Source: DUQU01 sp964481475
GTDB lineage: Bacteria; Bacillota_I; Bacilli_A; Acholeplasmatales; UBA5453
Assembly: GCA_964481475.1 (NCBI GenBank)
Contig: CAYZTG010000001.1
Location: 34,536-98,535, forward strand
Direction: 5' to 3'
DNA length: 64,000 bases
Numbering within the stretch: position 1 is the stretch's first letter; the number at the start of each line of letters is the position of its first letter. Made by a program: the position numbers and the translations under genes. The notes beneath the pieces are model-generated. The model saw nothing but the letters and a program-made list of their open reading frames with translations. It was not told where the DNA came from and did not search any database. Shown here piece by piece: positions 34,857 through 43,774 of this stretch.

Positions 34857-36149
34857 TTACTTTAAATTGTAAAAACTATCTAAACCTAAGTATTTAGCAG
34901 TATCTCCTAATTCGTCTTCAATTCTAATTAGTTGATTGTATTTAGCAATTCTATCTGTTCTTGATGCTGAACCAGTTTTTATTTGACCAGCATTAGCTGC
35001 TACTGCAATATCACTAATTGTTGAATCTTCTGTTTCACCACTTCTATGAGAAATTACTGCTGTATAACCAGCTCTTTTAGCCATCTCAATAGCTTCAAAA
35101 GTTTCTGTTAAAGTCCCAATTTGATTAACTTTAATTAAAATTGAGTTACCAATATTTTCATTAATTCCTCTAGCTAGTCTTTCAGTATTTGTAACAAATA
35201 AATCATCCCCAACTAATTGAATCTTATTTCCTAATATTTTTGTTAAATAATTCCAACCTTCCCAATCATTTTCATCTAAACCATCTTCAATCGAAATAAT
35301 TGGATATTTAGTTGCTAGTTCTTTATAAAAGTCTGCAAGTTCTTTACTAGTTAATTCGCGGTTGTTTTCACCAGCTAAGACATATTTTTTAGTATCTTTA
35401 TTATAAAACTCACTTGCCGCAACATCTAAAGCTAAGAAAATATCTTCGCCAGCTTTATATCCAGCGTTTTTGATAGCTTCTAAAATAACTTTTAATGCTT
35501 CTTCATTTGATGATAAATTAGGTGCAAACCCTCCTTCATCACCAACTGCTGTATTCAAACCTTTTGCTTTTAAAACAGCTTTTAAATGATGAAATATTTC
35601 CGTTCCCCATCTAACTGCTTCAGTAAAGGTTTTCGCTCCTACTGGCATAATCATAAATTCTTGGAAATCAACATTATTATCTGCATGAGATCCGCCATTT
35701 AAAATATTCATCATTGGAACTGGTAGTTGTCTTGCATTAAAACCACCCAAATAATTATAAATACTAATATCTAAATAATCCGCTGCCGCTCTTGCAACCG
35801 CCATTGAAACGCCTAAAATAGCGTTCGCTCCTAATTTTGATTTGTTTGGAGTACCATCCAACTCAATCATAATTTTATCAATTTCTACTTGGAATAAAAC
35901 ATTGATTCCTGTAATGTGCTCAGCAATTACATCATTAACATTGCTAACTGCTTTTAAAACACCTTTACCTAAATATCTTTTTTTATCCTCATCTCTTAAT
36001 TCTACTGCTTCATACTCACCAGTTGAGGCTCCACTTGGAACTAATGCTCTTCCAAAAGCACCAGACTCAGTATAAACTTCAACTTCCACTGTTGGATTAC
36101 CTCTTGAGTCTAAAACCTCTCTAGCATAAATATCTGTAATAAATGGCAT
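34857..36149 (-). CDS. eno: Enolase
   Basis: Converts 2-phosphoglycerate to phosphoenolpyruvate. The N-terminus FITDIYAREVLDSRGNPTVEVEV, GASTGEYEAVELRD, metal ligands in VGDDLFVTN and the catalytic segment KVNQIGTLTE with SHRSGETEDS are all conserved. The ATG at 36149 is taken as the start because AAAGGAGTG lies before it and the family starts there; ten extra upstream codons are open but not conserved. 430 residues. It has its own promoter and terminator. Confidence 0.98.
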   Translation of the reverse strand: MPFITDIYAREVLDSRGNPTVEVEVYTESGAFGRALVPSGASTGEYEAVELRDEDKKRYLGKGVLKAVSNVNDVIAEHITGINVLFQVEIDKIMIELDGTPNKSKLGANAILGVSMAVARAAADYLDISIYNYLGGFNARQLPVPMMNILNGGSHADNNVDFQEFMIMPVGAKTFTEAVRWGTEIFHHLKAVLKAKGLNTAVGDEGGFAPNLSSNEEALKVILEAIKNAGYKAGEDIFLALDVAASEFYNKDTKKYVLAGENNRELTSKELADFYKELATKYPIISIEDGLDENDWEGWNYLTKILGNKIQLVGDDLFVTNTERLARGINENIGNSILIKVNQIGTLTETFEAIEMAKRAGYTAVISHRSGETEDSTISDIAVAANAGQIKTGSASRTDRIAKYNQLIRIEDELGDTAKYLGLDSFYNLK

Positions 36150-36183
36150 ACAATCACTCCTTTTTCTAAGATTTACCATCTTA

Positions 36184-36211
36184 ATTATACTACTTTATAT
36201 TATATTTTCAA
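36184..36211 (-). promoter_or_regulatory. Promoter of eno
   Basis: Minus-strand TTGAAA (36206-36211), a 16-base spacer and a perfect TATAAT (36184-36189), about 35 bases before the eno ATG. Confidence 0.7.
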
Positions 36212-36260
36212 TATTAGTAGTTTGTAAAAACACTTACATTTTATATAAGTTATCTTTACA

Positions 36261-36710
36261 CTATCTTTTCATTCTCATAAATACCATATAACTTATTAAA
36301 ACATTAATAAAAATATTAAATGAAGAAATTATTATTCCTGACACTGAGCTAAATGAGATAATACTTGAAAAATAATAAAGAGGATTAAAGGCACCCAGCC
36401 AAATATAATTAGTTACTTGAAATGTTTGCATAATAATTCTAATTGTAGTTACAAAATAATCCCCTAGAAATAAAAAGAAAATTGCCAAAATCGAATATGT
36501 AATATGATAAAAATGAAAACTTTCATATAATCTCTTAACTAAAAAGTAATATAGAATAATAAAGGTGAAAATATTAAAGAAATCAAGGAAAGATCCCATT
36601 AAGAAAAAGTTGATTGCTCCTAAAGCAGAACCAAAAACAACCGACCCTAATATTCCTTCTATAATAAATCTATATAACTCTTTTCTATAAATTTTTTCTT
36701 TAAAAAACAT
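36261..36710 (-). CDS. Unknown four-helix membrane protein in the FMN-controlled operon
   Basis: 149 residues with a basic N-terminus and about four transmembrane helices (roughly 17-38, 43-62, 70-90, 115-142). No family recognised. The ATG directly abuts the ribU stop (TAGATG), so it is translationally coupled to ribU and should fall under the same FMN riboswitch. It could help flavin uptake, act as a partner of the ECF S-component or export a flavin; this is inference from position only. No clear terminator follows before eno. Confidence 0.72.
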   Translation of the reverse strand: MFFKEKIYRKELYRFIIEGILGSVVFGSALGAINFFLMGSFLDFFNIFTFIILYYFLVKRLYESFHFYHITYSILAIFFLFLGDYFVTTIRIIMQTFQVTNYIWLGAFNPLYYFSSIISFSSVSGIIISSFNIFINVLISYMVFMRMKR

Positions 36711-37367
36711 CTAAACCTCCAAATATTTTAACCTAGTATTTAATAACTCGAAAGCTACCATTATTAATAATCCCTTGATAATGTTAAAAGGTAAAATAAA
36801 AACAAATATTAAAAAACTATATGAACTAACACCAACAAAGCCAAGACCAGAGTTAAGTGTATTAATATCATTTAATAATTGTGTAACAAAAAAATACTCC
36901 CCAGCTGATAATTGAATCGGTATCACAATGAAAAAATTTAACAAAACCATTACAAAAGTAAATCCTAAAGTTACAATTAAACCATGAATAAGTGGCTTAA
37001 CAATCTTGAATTTTTCAATATCACAAACTTCTTTTTTAACTAAAGGAACAAGATTCGTTTTGGTAATTTTAGTTGCCAAATAATAAAACGTAATAATTGA
37101 AAACGAACTAAGTATTGCCATATATTCTCCTAAGAAAGGAAAGACGTCAACATCACCTTTAATTGCAATTCTAATTATAGTTCTTAAAATGATTACAACC
37201 CCCGTCTTTGAATAACCCAAGACTATTAAACTTACTAAAATTACAACTTCACTAAAATCAAACTTTAAAAAAGGAGCTGGGGGAAATGGAATTTCAATAT
37301 ATCCCAAAATAATTGCCATTGCCGAAAATGTTGCTGTTAAGACAATTTGTTTAATTTTACTATTCAT
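36711..37367 (-). CDS. ribU: Riboflavin ECF transporter S component RibU
   Basis: Substrate-binding membrane subunit for riboflavin uptake, working with a shared EcfA/A'/T module not in this window. About six helices; the N-terminal region IVLTATFSAMAIILGYIEIPFPPAPFLKFDFSEVV contains the FKFDFSE-type RibU segment (residues ~33-41). 218 residues. The upstream FMN riboswitch gives independent support for the flavin substrate. The C-terminal part has an extra loop (residues ~110-125), longer than in Bacillus RibU. Confidence 0.9.
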   Translation of the reverse strand: MNSKIKQIVLTATFSAMAIILGYIEIPFPPAPFLKFDFSEVVILVSLIVLGYSKTGVVIILRTIIRIAIKGDVDVFPFLGEYMAILSSFSIITFYYLATKITKTNLVPLVKKEVCDIEKFKIVKPLIHGLIVTLGFTFVMVLLNFFIVIPIQLSAGEYFFVTQLLNDINTLNSGLGFVGVSSYSFLIFVFILPFNIIKGLLIMVAFELLNTRLKYLEV

Positions 37368-37384
37368 ATTTATCCTCTTTCTAT

Positions 37385-37540
37385 AAAAAAATCGTCACTT
37401 CAGGACGAAGAAAAAAGCATAAAAATAGCACTTCTTCCATCCAGACTATACTGTCGGTATAGGATTTACACCTATTCCTGCCCAAAGGCTCGCGGACTTT
37501 ACCGCCGATCGAGGAATTACACCTCACCCTGAAGTTACTT
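37385..37540 (-). promoter_or_regulatory. FMN riboswitch (RFN element) with terminator platform
   Basis: The minus strand carries the RFN consensus pieces in order: AGGGTGAGGTGTAATTCC, CGGCGGTAAAGTCCGCGA, GGTGTAAATCC and CCGACAGTATAGTCTGGATG. The aptamer spans about 37431-37535. A terminator TCGTC-CTGAAGT-GACGA with seven T follows (37385-37408). Its CCTGAAGT is complementary to ACTTCAGG at the aptamer's 5' edge, giving the antiterminator. FMN binding should therefore stop transcription of ribU. Confidence 0.95.
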
Positions 37541-37542
37541 CT

Positions 37543-37571
37543 ATTATATTCTTAAGGACTATTAAAGTCAA
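37543..37571 (-). promoter_or_regulatory. Promoter of the ribU riboswitch transcript
   Basis: Minus-strand TTGACT (37566-37571), a 17-base spacer and a perfect TATAAT (37543-37548), placed just before the riboswitch aptamer. Confidence 0.8.
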
Positions 37572-37663
37572 TTTTTAATACAATTGAAAACATTTTCTAT
37601 ACTAATTTATGCTAAATAATTTGTTATTAATGTATAATAATAATGTAAAGGATCGTGATAGAA

Positions 37664-39196
37664 ATGAATAATTTTGTAGCACTAATAATCTTAGATGGCC
37701 AAGGAATTGCTAAAGCAAGTGATAGTAATGCAGTTACCTTAGCTAAGACCCCAGTTTTTGATGATTTAATTAGCAATTATCCCCATAATACATTGTCTGC
37801 TTCAGGGGAGCATGTCGGATTACCAGAAGGACAAATGGGCAATAGTGAAGTTGGCCACTTAAATTTAGGGGCTGGTAGAGTTGTATGGCAAAGTTTAAGT
37901 AGAGTAAACGCTGCTATTAAAGATGGATCGTTTTTCAATAACAAAGCCTTCTTAAATGCGATAAATTGGGCTAAAAAACATAATAGTAAACTCCATATTT
38001 TAGGCCTTGCTGGTCATGGTGGAGTTCATTCTAGTAGTAGACATATCATTGCTTTAAATGATTTAGCGACTCAACATGGTTTAAAAGAAAGAACTTTTTA
38101 CCATGCTTTTTTAGACGGGAGAGATACACCTCCAATGAGCGGATTAGAATTTCTTGAAGAACTAAATGAGGCTAATGTTCATATTTCTACTGTCAGTGGC
38201 AGATATTATGCCATGGATAGAGATAATAATTGGGACAGACTACAAAAAGCGATCGATAATTTAACAATTGGCACAGGAAAAGAATTTCCTAACTTTAGAG
38301 ATGGTGTTAAAGAAAGTTATCAAAATAACATTACCGATGAATTTATGATTCCTTTTTTAGTAGACAAAAAAGGCTTAATTAGTAATAATGACGCTGTTAT
38401 TTTTGCTAACTTTAGACCAGACCGTGCCATTAGAATTAGTACTGCTCTTTCAAACCCAAGTAAAGTAAGCAATTATTATACCGAAGGAAAAGCAAAATTT
38501 GATAGTTCTCATATACCAAGTAACATTTTCTTTGTTTCAATGATGCATTACCAAGAAACAGTCAAAGGAGAAATTGCTTTTGAACTTCAAGATTTAAAAG
38601 ATCTCTACGGAGACGTTATTGAAAGTAATAACTTAAAGCAATTAAGAATCGCTGAAACAGAAAAATATGCTCATGTTACCTTTTTCTTTGATGGTGGAAT
38701 TGAAAAATCGTATCAAGGCGCAAAAAGAATCTTGATTCCTTCACCTAAAGTTCCCACCTATGATTTAAAACCTGAAATGAGTGCTTATGAAGTTGCTGAT
38801 GCCGCAATCGAAAACATTTTATCAAAACAATATCAAACCATGATTTTAAACTTTGCCAACCCCGATATGGTAGGACATACCGGATCAATTCCAGCTACTA
38901 TCAAGGCAGTTGAAGCAGTTGATATTAATTTAGGCAGAGTTTTAAAGGCAATTAATGAAATTGATGGTGTCGCAATTATTCTTGCTGACCATGGAAATGC
39001 TGAAGTGATGCGAGATCAAAATGGAACTCCTCATACTGCTCACACAACGAACTTAGTTCCAGTTATAATTACTAAAAAGGGACTAAAATTAAGAGATGGC
39101 GGTGCTCTATGTGATATTGCACCAACAATGCTTGCGTTATTAAATATTGAAAAACCAAAAGCAATGACAGGTCATTCTTTAATTGAAAAGCCATAA
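37664..39196 (+). CDS. gpmI: Cofactor-independent phosphoglycerate mutase
   Basis: Interconverts 3- and 2-phosphoglycerate, the step before enolase, using two Mn ions. Asp11 lies in LIILDGQG (usually DGWG), the phosphorylated Ser61 in GQMGNSEVGHLNLGAGR, and the metal sites in ADHGNAE and HTAHTTNLVP; NPDMVGHTG is also conserved. The ATG at 37664 is preferred to a GTG nine bases upstream because it gives the family N-terminus. 510 residues. A TATAAT lies at 37633-37638. The first gene of the plus-strand run. Confidence 0.97.
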   Translation: MNNFVALIILDGQGIAKASDSNAVTLAKTPVFDDLISNYPHNTLSASGEHVGLPEGQMGNSEVGHLNLGAGRVVWQSLSRVNAAIKDGSFFNNKAFLNAINWAKKHNSKLHILGLAGHGGVHSSSRHIIALNDLATQHGLKERTFYHAFLDGRDTPPMSGLEFLEELNEANVHISTVSGRYYAMDRDNNWDRLQKAIDNLTIGTGKEFPNFRDGVKESYQNNITDEFMIPFLVDKKGLISNNDAVIFANFRPDRAIRISTALSNPSKVSNYYTEGKAKFDSSHIPSNIFFVSMMHYQETVKGEIAFELQDLKDLYGDVIESNNLKQLRIAETEKYAHVTFFFDGGIEKSYQGAKRILIPSPKVPTYDLKPEMSAYEVADAAIENILSKQYQTMILNFANPDMVGHTGSIPATIKAVEAVDINLGRVLKAINEIDGVAIILADHGNAEVMRDQNGTPHTAHTTNLVPVIITKKGLKLRDGGALCDIAPTMLALLNIEKPKAMTGHSLIEKP

Positions 39197-39209
39197 ATTA
39201 TGGTTTTTT
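39187..39209 (+). terminator. Terminator at the gpmI stop codon
   Basis: AAAGCCATA-AAT-TATGGTTTT (9 bp with one G-U) then T residues. The stop codon lies inside the stem. Confidence 0.65.
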
Positions 39210-39261
39210 CTTTATGAGAATATTTTGTATAATTAGAAATAGCTTACTTTTGAGGTGCTAA

Positions 39262-41322
39262 ATGTCTTTATTACTAAAACTAAGAAAATCATTATTAGAA
39301 GAAAAACCAAACTACCAACTAAACTATGTCATTCCTAGTCTTTTTAATGGATTTGGCCATAAGAGTATTTGCAAACTTAAAAATGGTGAAGAATTAATTA
39401 ATCCTTATGATTTTCTAATTGATTTAATAGACTCCGTTTTTTTAACTAACTATCAGCCTGAGCCGGTCCAAAGTTTATCCATGAAACAAGGAGTAAAAAC
39501 TAAATCATGGCTGAAAAAAGCTGTTTTTTACTCAATGATGATTAGAACATCGTCTGCTTGGGATCATGATCGAAACGGGACTTTAGACGAACACAATCTA
39601 AACGGTTTAAAAGAAACAGGAACATTTATTAAAACATTAATGATTTTACCTTTCTTAAAGGAAATGGGAATTAATACTCTCTATTTATTACCTATTTCTA
39701 AATATTCTCTTAAAAACAAAAAGGGAGAACTAGGAAGTCCTTATAGTGTTTCCAACTTTTTTAAACTAGATGAAAACTTAAAAGATCCCCTAATTAAGGA
39801 CCGTTTAAGCATAGAGGAACAATTTCAAGTATTAGTTGAAGCTTGTCATACACTAAACATTAGGGTAATGATTGACATCATCCCTAGAACAAATGCCCTC
39901 GATAGTGATTTATTAATTACTAACCCTGAATGGTTCTACTGGATAAAAACAAAAAGCTTGCAAGACTATCGTCCACCTATTATTAAAGGTATTAAAGAAA
40001 AAACAGTTTCGCCACTACCTAACTATATGAAAGCAGTTTATGAAGACGAAGAAGTTTTAAAGCACATAAATCTATTTGAATTTGACCCTAAAACACAAAA
40101 TCCTCTACTTTGGGAAAAAGTATTAAAAGAATACCATAAAAGCCAAGAAAATATTTTACAATTAATTGATAAACACTTTAACCTAACCGTCGCTCCTGCC
40201 TTTAGCGACCATATTAATGATGTCCAGCCTCCTTGGTCTGATATAACTTTTTTTAGAATGTATTTAGACCACCCACACGCTAATATTAAATATCTTAAAA
40301 ACAAAAATACCCCACCATATATTTTATTTGATACTATCAAAGCTAACTTATATCCAGGGAAAGTTCCTAATAATGAACTTTGGCAAATAATTACAAACAT
40401 TATTCCCTATTATCAAAAAACATTTGGAATTGACGGAGCGAGAATTGATATGGGGCACGCACTACCACAAAAATTAGTTATGAAGATTATTGAAAAAGCA
40501 AAAGAAATAGATAATAGTTTCGTTTTCATTGCTGAAGAATTAAACCCTGACAATGCCCTAAAGGCAAAAAAACTTGGTTATGATATGATTATTGGCAACT
40601 CTTTTTCAAGAGTATATAAAGTTTATGAACTAGAAACACATAACTTCATGCTAAATACTCATAAGCTTCCTCTCTTACAATTCGCACTTGCTGAAACACA
40701 TGATACACCAAGAATCGCCTCTAGAGAGGGTGGAAAGATTTTAAGTAGATTTCTTTCAGTCATGAATATGTTCACCCCTAATACGGTCCCATTTATTAAT
40801 TCTGGTCAAGAAGTTTATGAACTACAAGCAATGAATTTAGGTCTCAATCCTCGTGAAAATGAACTAGAGATGTTAGAGAAAGATGATCCTTATTACGGAA
40901 AATTAGCCTTGTTTGATAAATATGCCTTCCATTATTTAAACGAAGATAACTATGATATTAAAAACCACTTAAAGAAAGTAGTTTCTATTAGAAATAAATA
41001 CTCATCAATAATTACTAACAAAAATAATTATATTGAAATTAACTTTAATGTTGGCAGAGACCCAATTGGCTTTATCTATCAATCAAAAAAAGAACTTCTT
41101 TTTATCATCGGTAATCCCTTTTATGATTTTACTCAAACAGTAAAAGTTGACTTGAGTGAATTAAGAATTAAATATAATCTTAGTTATGATGCCTTCCTCC
41201 ATTATGGAACTTATGAAAAAACGACAAGGATAATCGAAGACTACGATGAAAACAATAATCCTTACTTTTTGATGGGACCTGGAGAAGTAAAAATATTTTC
41301 GATAAAAAGGGCTATTAAATAA
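39262..41322 (+). CDS. GH13-family glycosidase or transglycosidase
   Basis: Alpha-amylase-superfamily enzyme of 686 residues. The (beta/alpha)8 motifs are NALDSD-adjacent VMIDIIPR (~residue 210), the nucleophile region GARIDMGH (Asp ~394), the acid/base region FIAEELNP (Glu ~425) and ETHDTPR (Asp ~480), followed by a C-terminal beta domain. The first 100 residues precede the barrel and do not match a module I know. No signal peptide, so it acts on intracellular glucan or oligosaccharide; exact specificity is unclear. A TATAAT at 39228-39233 and GAGGTG before the ATG give it its own start. Confidence 0.82.
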   Translation: MSLLLKLRKSLLEEKPNYQLNYVIPSLFNGFGHKSICKLKNGEELINPYDFLIDLIDSVFLTNYQPEPVQSLSMKQGVKTKSWLKKAVFYSMMIRTSSAWDHDRNGTLDEHNLNGLKETGTFIKTLMILPFLKEMGINTLYLLPISKYSLKNKKGELGSPYSVSNFFKLDENLKDPLIKDRLSIEEQFQVLVEACHTLNIRVMIDIIPRTNALDSDLLITNPEWFYWIKTKSLQDYRPPIIKGIKEKTVSPLPNYMKAVYEDEEVLKHINLFEFDPKTQNPLLWEKVLKEYHKSQENILQLIDKHFNLTVAPAFSDHINDVQPPWSDITFFRMYLDHPHANIKYLKNKNTPPYILFDTIKANLYPGKVPNNELWQIITNIIPYYQKTFGIDGARIDMGHALPQKLVMKIIEKAKEIDNSFVFIAEELNPDNALKAKKLGYDMIIGNSFSRVYKVYELETHNFMLNTHKLPLLQFALAETHDTPRIASREGGKILSRFLSVMNMFTPNTVPFINSGQEVYELQAMNLGLNPRENELEMLEKDDPYYGKLALFDKYAFHYLNEDNYDIKNHLKKVVSIRNKYSSIITNKNNYIEINFNVGRDPIGFIYQSKKELLFIIGNPFYDFTQTVKVDLSELRIKYNLSYDAFLHYGTYEKTTRIIEDYDENNNPYFLMGPGEVKIFSIKRAIK

Positions 41323-41328
41323 CTTTTT

Positions 41329-41356
41329 AAAACAGACATTATTTATGTCTGTTTTT
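41329..41356 (+). terminator. Terminator after the GH13 gene
   Basis: AAAACAGACAT-TATTT-ATGTCTGTTTT, a perfect 11-bp stem followed by T residues. Confidence 0.85.
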
Positions 41357-41415
41357 CTTAATAAAATATGAAATATATAATAATTTAAGTCGAGAAAATA
41401 TGTTTTTATTTTGTA

Positions 41416-41772
41416 TTACCATTGAGTAAATCCTTCATAATCATATTTAGCACTTTGGTAATATATTTCCAAAATACATTCTCCTTTAATTTGTTTATTA
41501 TTAATCACTATCGCTTTATTTATAAAGTCGATTTTTTTTATCTTGCCACTTAAAAACTCAATACCCCCATCACTATAATAGTATAAATCACATGTTAACT
41601 CATATTCAAAAACTAGTTTAAGTTTATTATTTAAGATTTCATTTTGATCTTCGGATAAAATAGGTTTTGCTTTTGTTAATCTTTTATTTTTAAGTTCTAT
41701 AAGTGCGCTCTTAAATCCTGTTAAAGCATCAAAAGGTACCCACTTAATTAGCCCTCTATCAAAATTATCCAT
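41416..41772 (-). CDS. YolD-like protein
   Basis: A 118-residue protein starting MDNFDRGLIKWVPFDALTGF, the hallmark DRGxxKWxPFxAL of the YolD family. YolD proteins accompany UvrX-type Y-family polymerases and are thought to play a UmuD-like accessory role. The start is the ATG at 41772 with GGAGG five bases before it; the longer open frame would need a TTG overlapping that site. It overlaps the polymerase stop by 8 bases, so the pair is co-translated. Confidence 0.85.
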   Translation of the reverse strand: MDNFDRGLIKWVPFDALTGFKSALIELKNKRLTKAKPILSEDQNEILNNKLKLVFEYELTCDLYYYSDGGIEFLSGKIKKIDFINKAIVINNKQIKGECILEIYYQSAKYDYEGFTQW

Positions 41773-43015
41773 TATGTCCTCCAATTGTTTGATTTCTTCT
41801 AATCTGGGTAGAGTGTTCTAAGAGTGATGTAGCTTTAGTAATACTATTTTTACCAAAGTTGACTTTTAAATTATCAATTACGCTTTCTAACTGAAATTCT
41901 AGTTCCTCTTTTTGAAAATCGGTAAATAAATTTAACTGCCTACTCTTTATTTCTGTTAGATTTGTTACTCCTACTGTAATTTTTCTAATCGGCAAATTTT
42001 CAATATGTTTTTCAAACAAACTAATTATGTTTTTATAAAGATTGCTTGTTAAGTTTGTCTTATCTTGAATTCTCATTTGTTTATTAAATCCTCCACCAAC
42101 CTTTTTAGTATAACTAATTGCCAAAGTAACTACAGAAGCTAACTTTTTGTTTAACCTTAGCCTTCTCGAGAGATCTTCAACCATTTCTTTGATTATTAAC
42201 TTTGCTTCTTCCACTTGATAATCTCTAAAAAGAACTTGCCCAATACTATATCTAGTGTTGTTTGATTTTAATTTATCTTGGTCTTGTAAGCAGCTTTTAT
42301 CTCTTCCATGGGCATGATTATAAAGTTCTAAACCCATGACACCAAAATGTTTTTCTAATTTTACTGGGTCATAATGAGCAAGATCATAGATAGAAATAAT
42401 TCCTAATCTGTTTAAATTTTTTTCCATTCTAGAACCTATTCCCCACATCTTACTTAAGGGTGTTACTTTCCATAACTTTTCTTCAATATCTTTATTCCTC
42501 CAAACAGCAATATAGTCTTCTTTTGTTTTAGATTCTAAATCTAAAGCTAATTTAGCCATCAACATATTTTCGCCAATTCCACAAGTAGCATAAATACCTA
42601 ACTTTTCATGTACTTCCATTAAAATTTTCACAGCCAATTGATAACTATTCATTTTATAATAGTTCAAATAAGCAGTAACGTCTAAAAAAGCTTCATCAAT
42701 CGAATAGATAAATAAGTCTTGTTCACTTACATAATTTAGGTAAATATCTACTACTTTTATTGCGAAATCTAAATATTTTTGCATTCTTGGCATTGCGACA
42801 ATTAAGTCAGGTATCTTTGGAACTTCATATAGTCTACATCGCGAAGGAATTCCTCTACTTTTTAAATAGGGGCTGACAGCCAAGACAATTCCCCCACTTC
42901 GAGACGGATCAGCAACTACCAAAGGAGTTGTGAATGGATTTAAGTTTCTTAAGCTACATTCAACACTCGCATAAAAACTTTTTAGATCAATACATAATAT
43001 TTGCTTACTTCCCAT
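41765..43015 (-). CDS. uvrX: Y-family DNA polymerase, UvrX type
   Basis: Translesion polymerase of the UmuC/UvrX branch. The metal site is formed by Asp10 in CIDLKSFYASVEC and Asp107-Glu108 in YSIDEAFLDVT. A helix-hairpin-helix region (MWGIGSRMEKNLNRLGI) follows at ~205, and the little-finger domain ends near SRQLNLFTDF, a beta-clamp binding motif (~residue 370). 416 residues. DLKSFYAS rather than DMDAFFAS and the adjacent YolD gene separate it from DinB. No SOS box recognised upstream. Confidence 0.9.
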   Translation of the reverse strand: MGSKQILCIDLKSFYASVECSLRNLNPFTTPLVVADPSRSGGIVLAVSPYLKSRGIPSRCRLYEVPKIPDLIVAMPRMQKYLDFAIKVVDIYLNYVSEQDLFIYSIDEAFLDVTAYLNYYKMNSYQLAVKILMEVHEKLGIYATCGIGENMLMAKLALDLESKTKEDYIAVWRNKDIEEKLWKVTPLSKMWGIGSRMEKNLNRLGIISIYDLAHYDPVKLEKHFGVMGLELYNHAHGRDKSCLQDQDKLKSNNTRYSIGQVLFRDYQVEEAKLIIKEMVEDLSRRLRLNKKLASVVTLAISYTKKVGGGFNKQMRIQDKTNLTSNLYKNIISLFEKHIENLPIRKITVGVTNLTEIKSRQLNLFTDFQKEELEFQLESVIDNLKVNFGKNSITKATSLLEHSTQIRRNQTIGGHNG

Positions 43016-43036
43016 TTCGCTCCTCCTTTTTAAAGT

Positions 43037-43045
43037 ATTCTATCA
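43037..43045 (-). promoter_or_regulatory. Extended -10 promoter of uvrX-yolD
   Basis: TGATAGAAT on the minus strand, ~20 bases before the uvrX start with AAAGGAGGAG in between. No convincing -35. Confidence 0.45.
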
Positions 43046-43067
43046 AAAAATATCGTGAAAATATATG

Positions 43068-43108
43068 AAAAAAAAGGCTTTTTAGAATGAAACTAAATTG
43101 CCTTTTTT
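43068..43108 (-). terminator. Terminator of the PII-like/DUF1538 cluster
   Basis: Minus-strand AAAAAAGGC-AA-TTTAG-loop-CTAAA-AA-GCCTTTTTT with further T. A long imperfect stem followed by a T run. Confidence 0.8.
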
Positions 43109-43133
43109 CATTAGTTTTCTTATTTGTTTTAAG

Positions 43134-43161
43134 TGCCGTTTAAAGTAGTCATTAAACGGTA
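43134..43161. repeat. Inverted repeat, 10-bp arms
   Basis: TGCCGTTTAA-AGTAGTCA-TTAAACGGTA (one G-T mismatch). It lies between the 43200 gene and its terminator. There is no T run, so it is either an extra RNA hairpin at the transcript end or a protein site. Confidence 0.5.
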
Positions 43162-43199
43162 TTTAAATAGCCATTTTAAAATTATTTTTAATTAGTTAT

Positions 43200-43469
43200 T
43201 TAAAAGAAACTTATTCCAACCGATGTTAAAATAGCTAGAACAGCAACGATAATAAAAACAACTTTACCAAATTGTTTTAAATTTTTCGCATACTGCCAAG
43301 CAGACCAAATAACAACAATAATCAAAAGTAAGTTTGCTACAAATTGAAAACTAGACAAATTTGCTCCTTTATCAAACCAGCTAAGGATTAATAAAGTTAG
43401 CGAGATTAATGCGCTTATTATTAGTGATGCATAAGCTAATAATCCAATTAGCTTTGTGTCCTTTTTCAT
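43200..43469 (-). CDS. Small three-helix membrane protein of the DUF1538 cluster
   Basis: 89 residues with three hydrophobic helices (about 8-30, 40-60, 68-88) and a basic N-terminus. No family recognised. Its ATG shares a base with the stop of the preceding PII-like gene (TAATG), so it is coupled to that operon. It is the last gene before the terminator. A membrane partner or anchor for the PII-like proteins is conceivable, but nothing in the sequence proves it. Confidence 0.7.
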   Translation of the reverse strand: MKKDTKLIGLLAYASLIISALISLTLLILSWFDKGANLSSFQFVANLLLIIVVIWSAWQYAKNLKQFGKVVFIIVAVLAILTSVGISFF

Positions 43470-43774
43470 TATAATTCAACTCCTATCAGTTTATCTATTT
43501 CAACGGAAAACACTACTCCGTTTGCTTCCTTACTTGAACCAAAATTATTATATATTTCCTTCATAAGCTTATCTTTTTGCTCTTCTAGACAAGCAATTAA
43601 TAAAACTTCTTTCTCAGGGTGGATAGTAATTTTAAAAAACTTTTCATCTTTATCAGTAAGTGAACTTTTACCGTGAATAATTGTGCCCCCCTTTACACCA
43701 AAATTTCTCATATGGTCCATAACTTTATCGGCACAACCACTATTACCTATATAAATAATTAGAGACTTATTCAC
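43469..43774 (-). CDS. PII-like signalling protein, third copy
   Basis: A 101-residue PII-family-like protein. It shows the beta-alpha-beta start SLIIYIGNSGCADKVMDHMR, the loop motif GGTIIHGKSS (~residues 30-39), FKITIHPEKEVLLIA, and a C-terminal ANGVVFSVEIDKLIG in the place of the PII B-loop. Closely resembles the first copy at 44110. A GTG start at 43774 after GGGGTGA is preferred; the upstream TTG is too close to that site. Overlaps the second copy by 8 bases. Likely binds a nucleotide or small ligand to control the neighbouring membrane proteins (family inference). Confidence 0.78.
   Translation of the reverse strand: MNKSLIIYIGNSGCADKVMDHMRNFGVKGGTIIHGKSSLTDKDEKFFKITIHPEKEVLLIACLEEQKDKLMKEIYNNFGSSKEANGVVFSVEIDKLIGVEL

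Noticed and set aside
40038..40400. 120-codon minus-strand frame inside the GH13 gene
   Set aside because: Antisense shadow of a well-supported coding region with conserved catalytic motifs.
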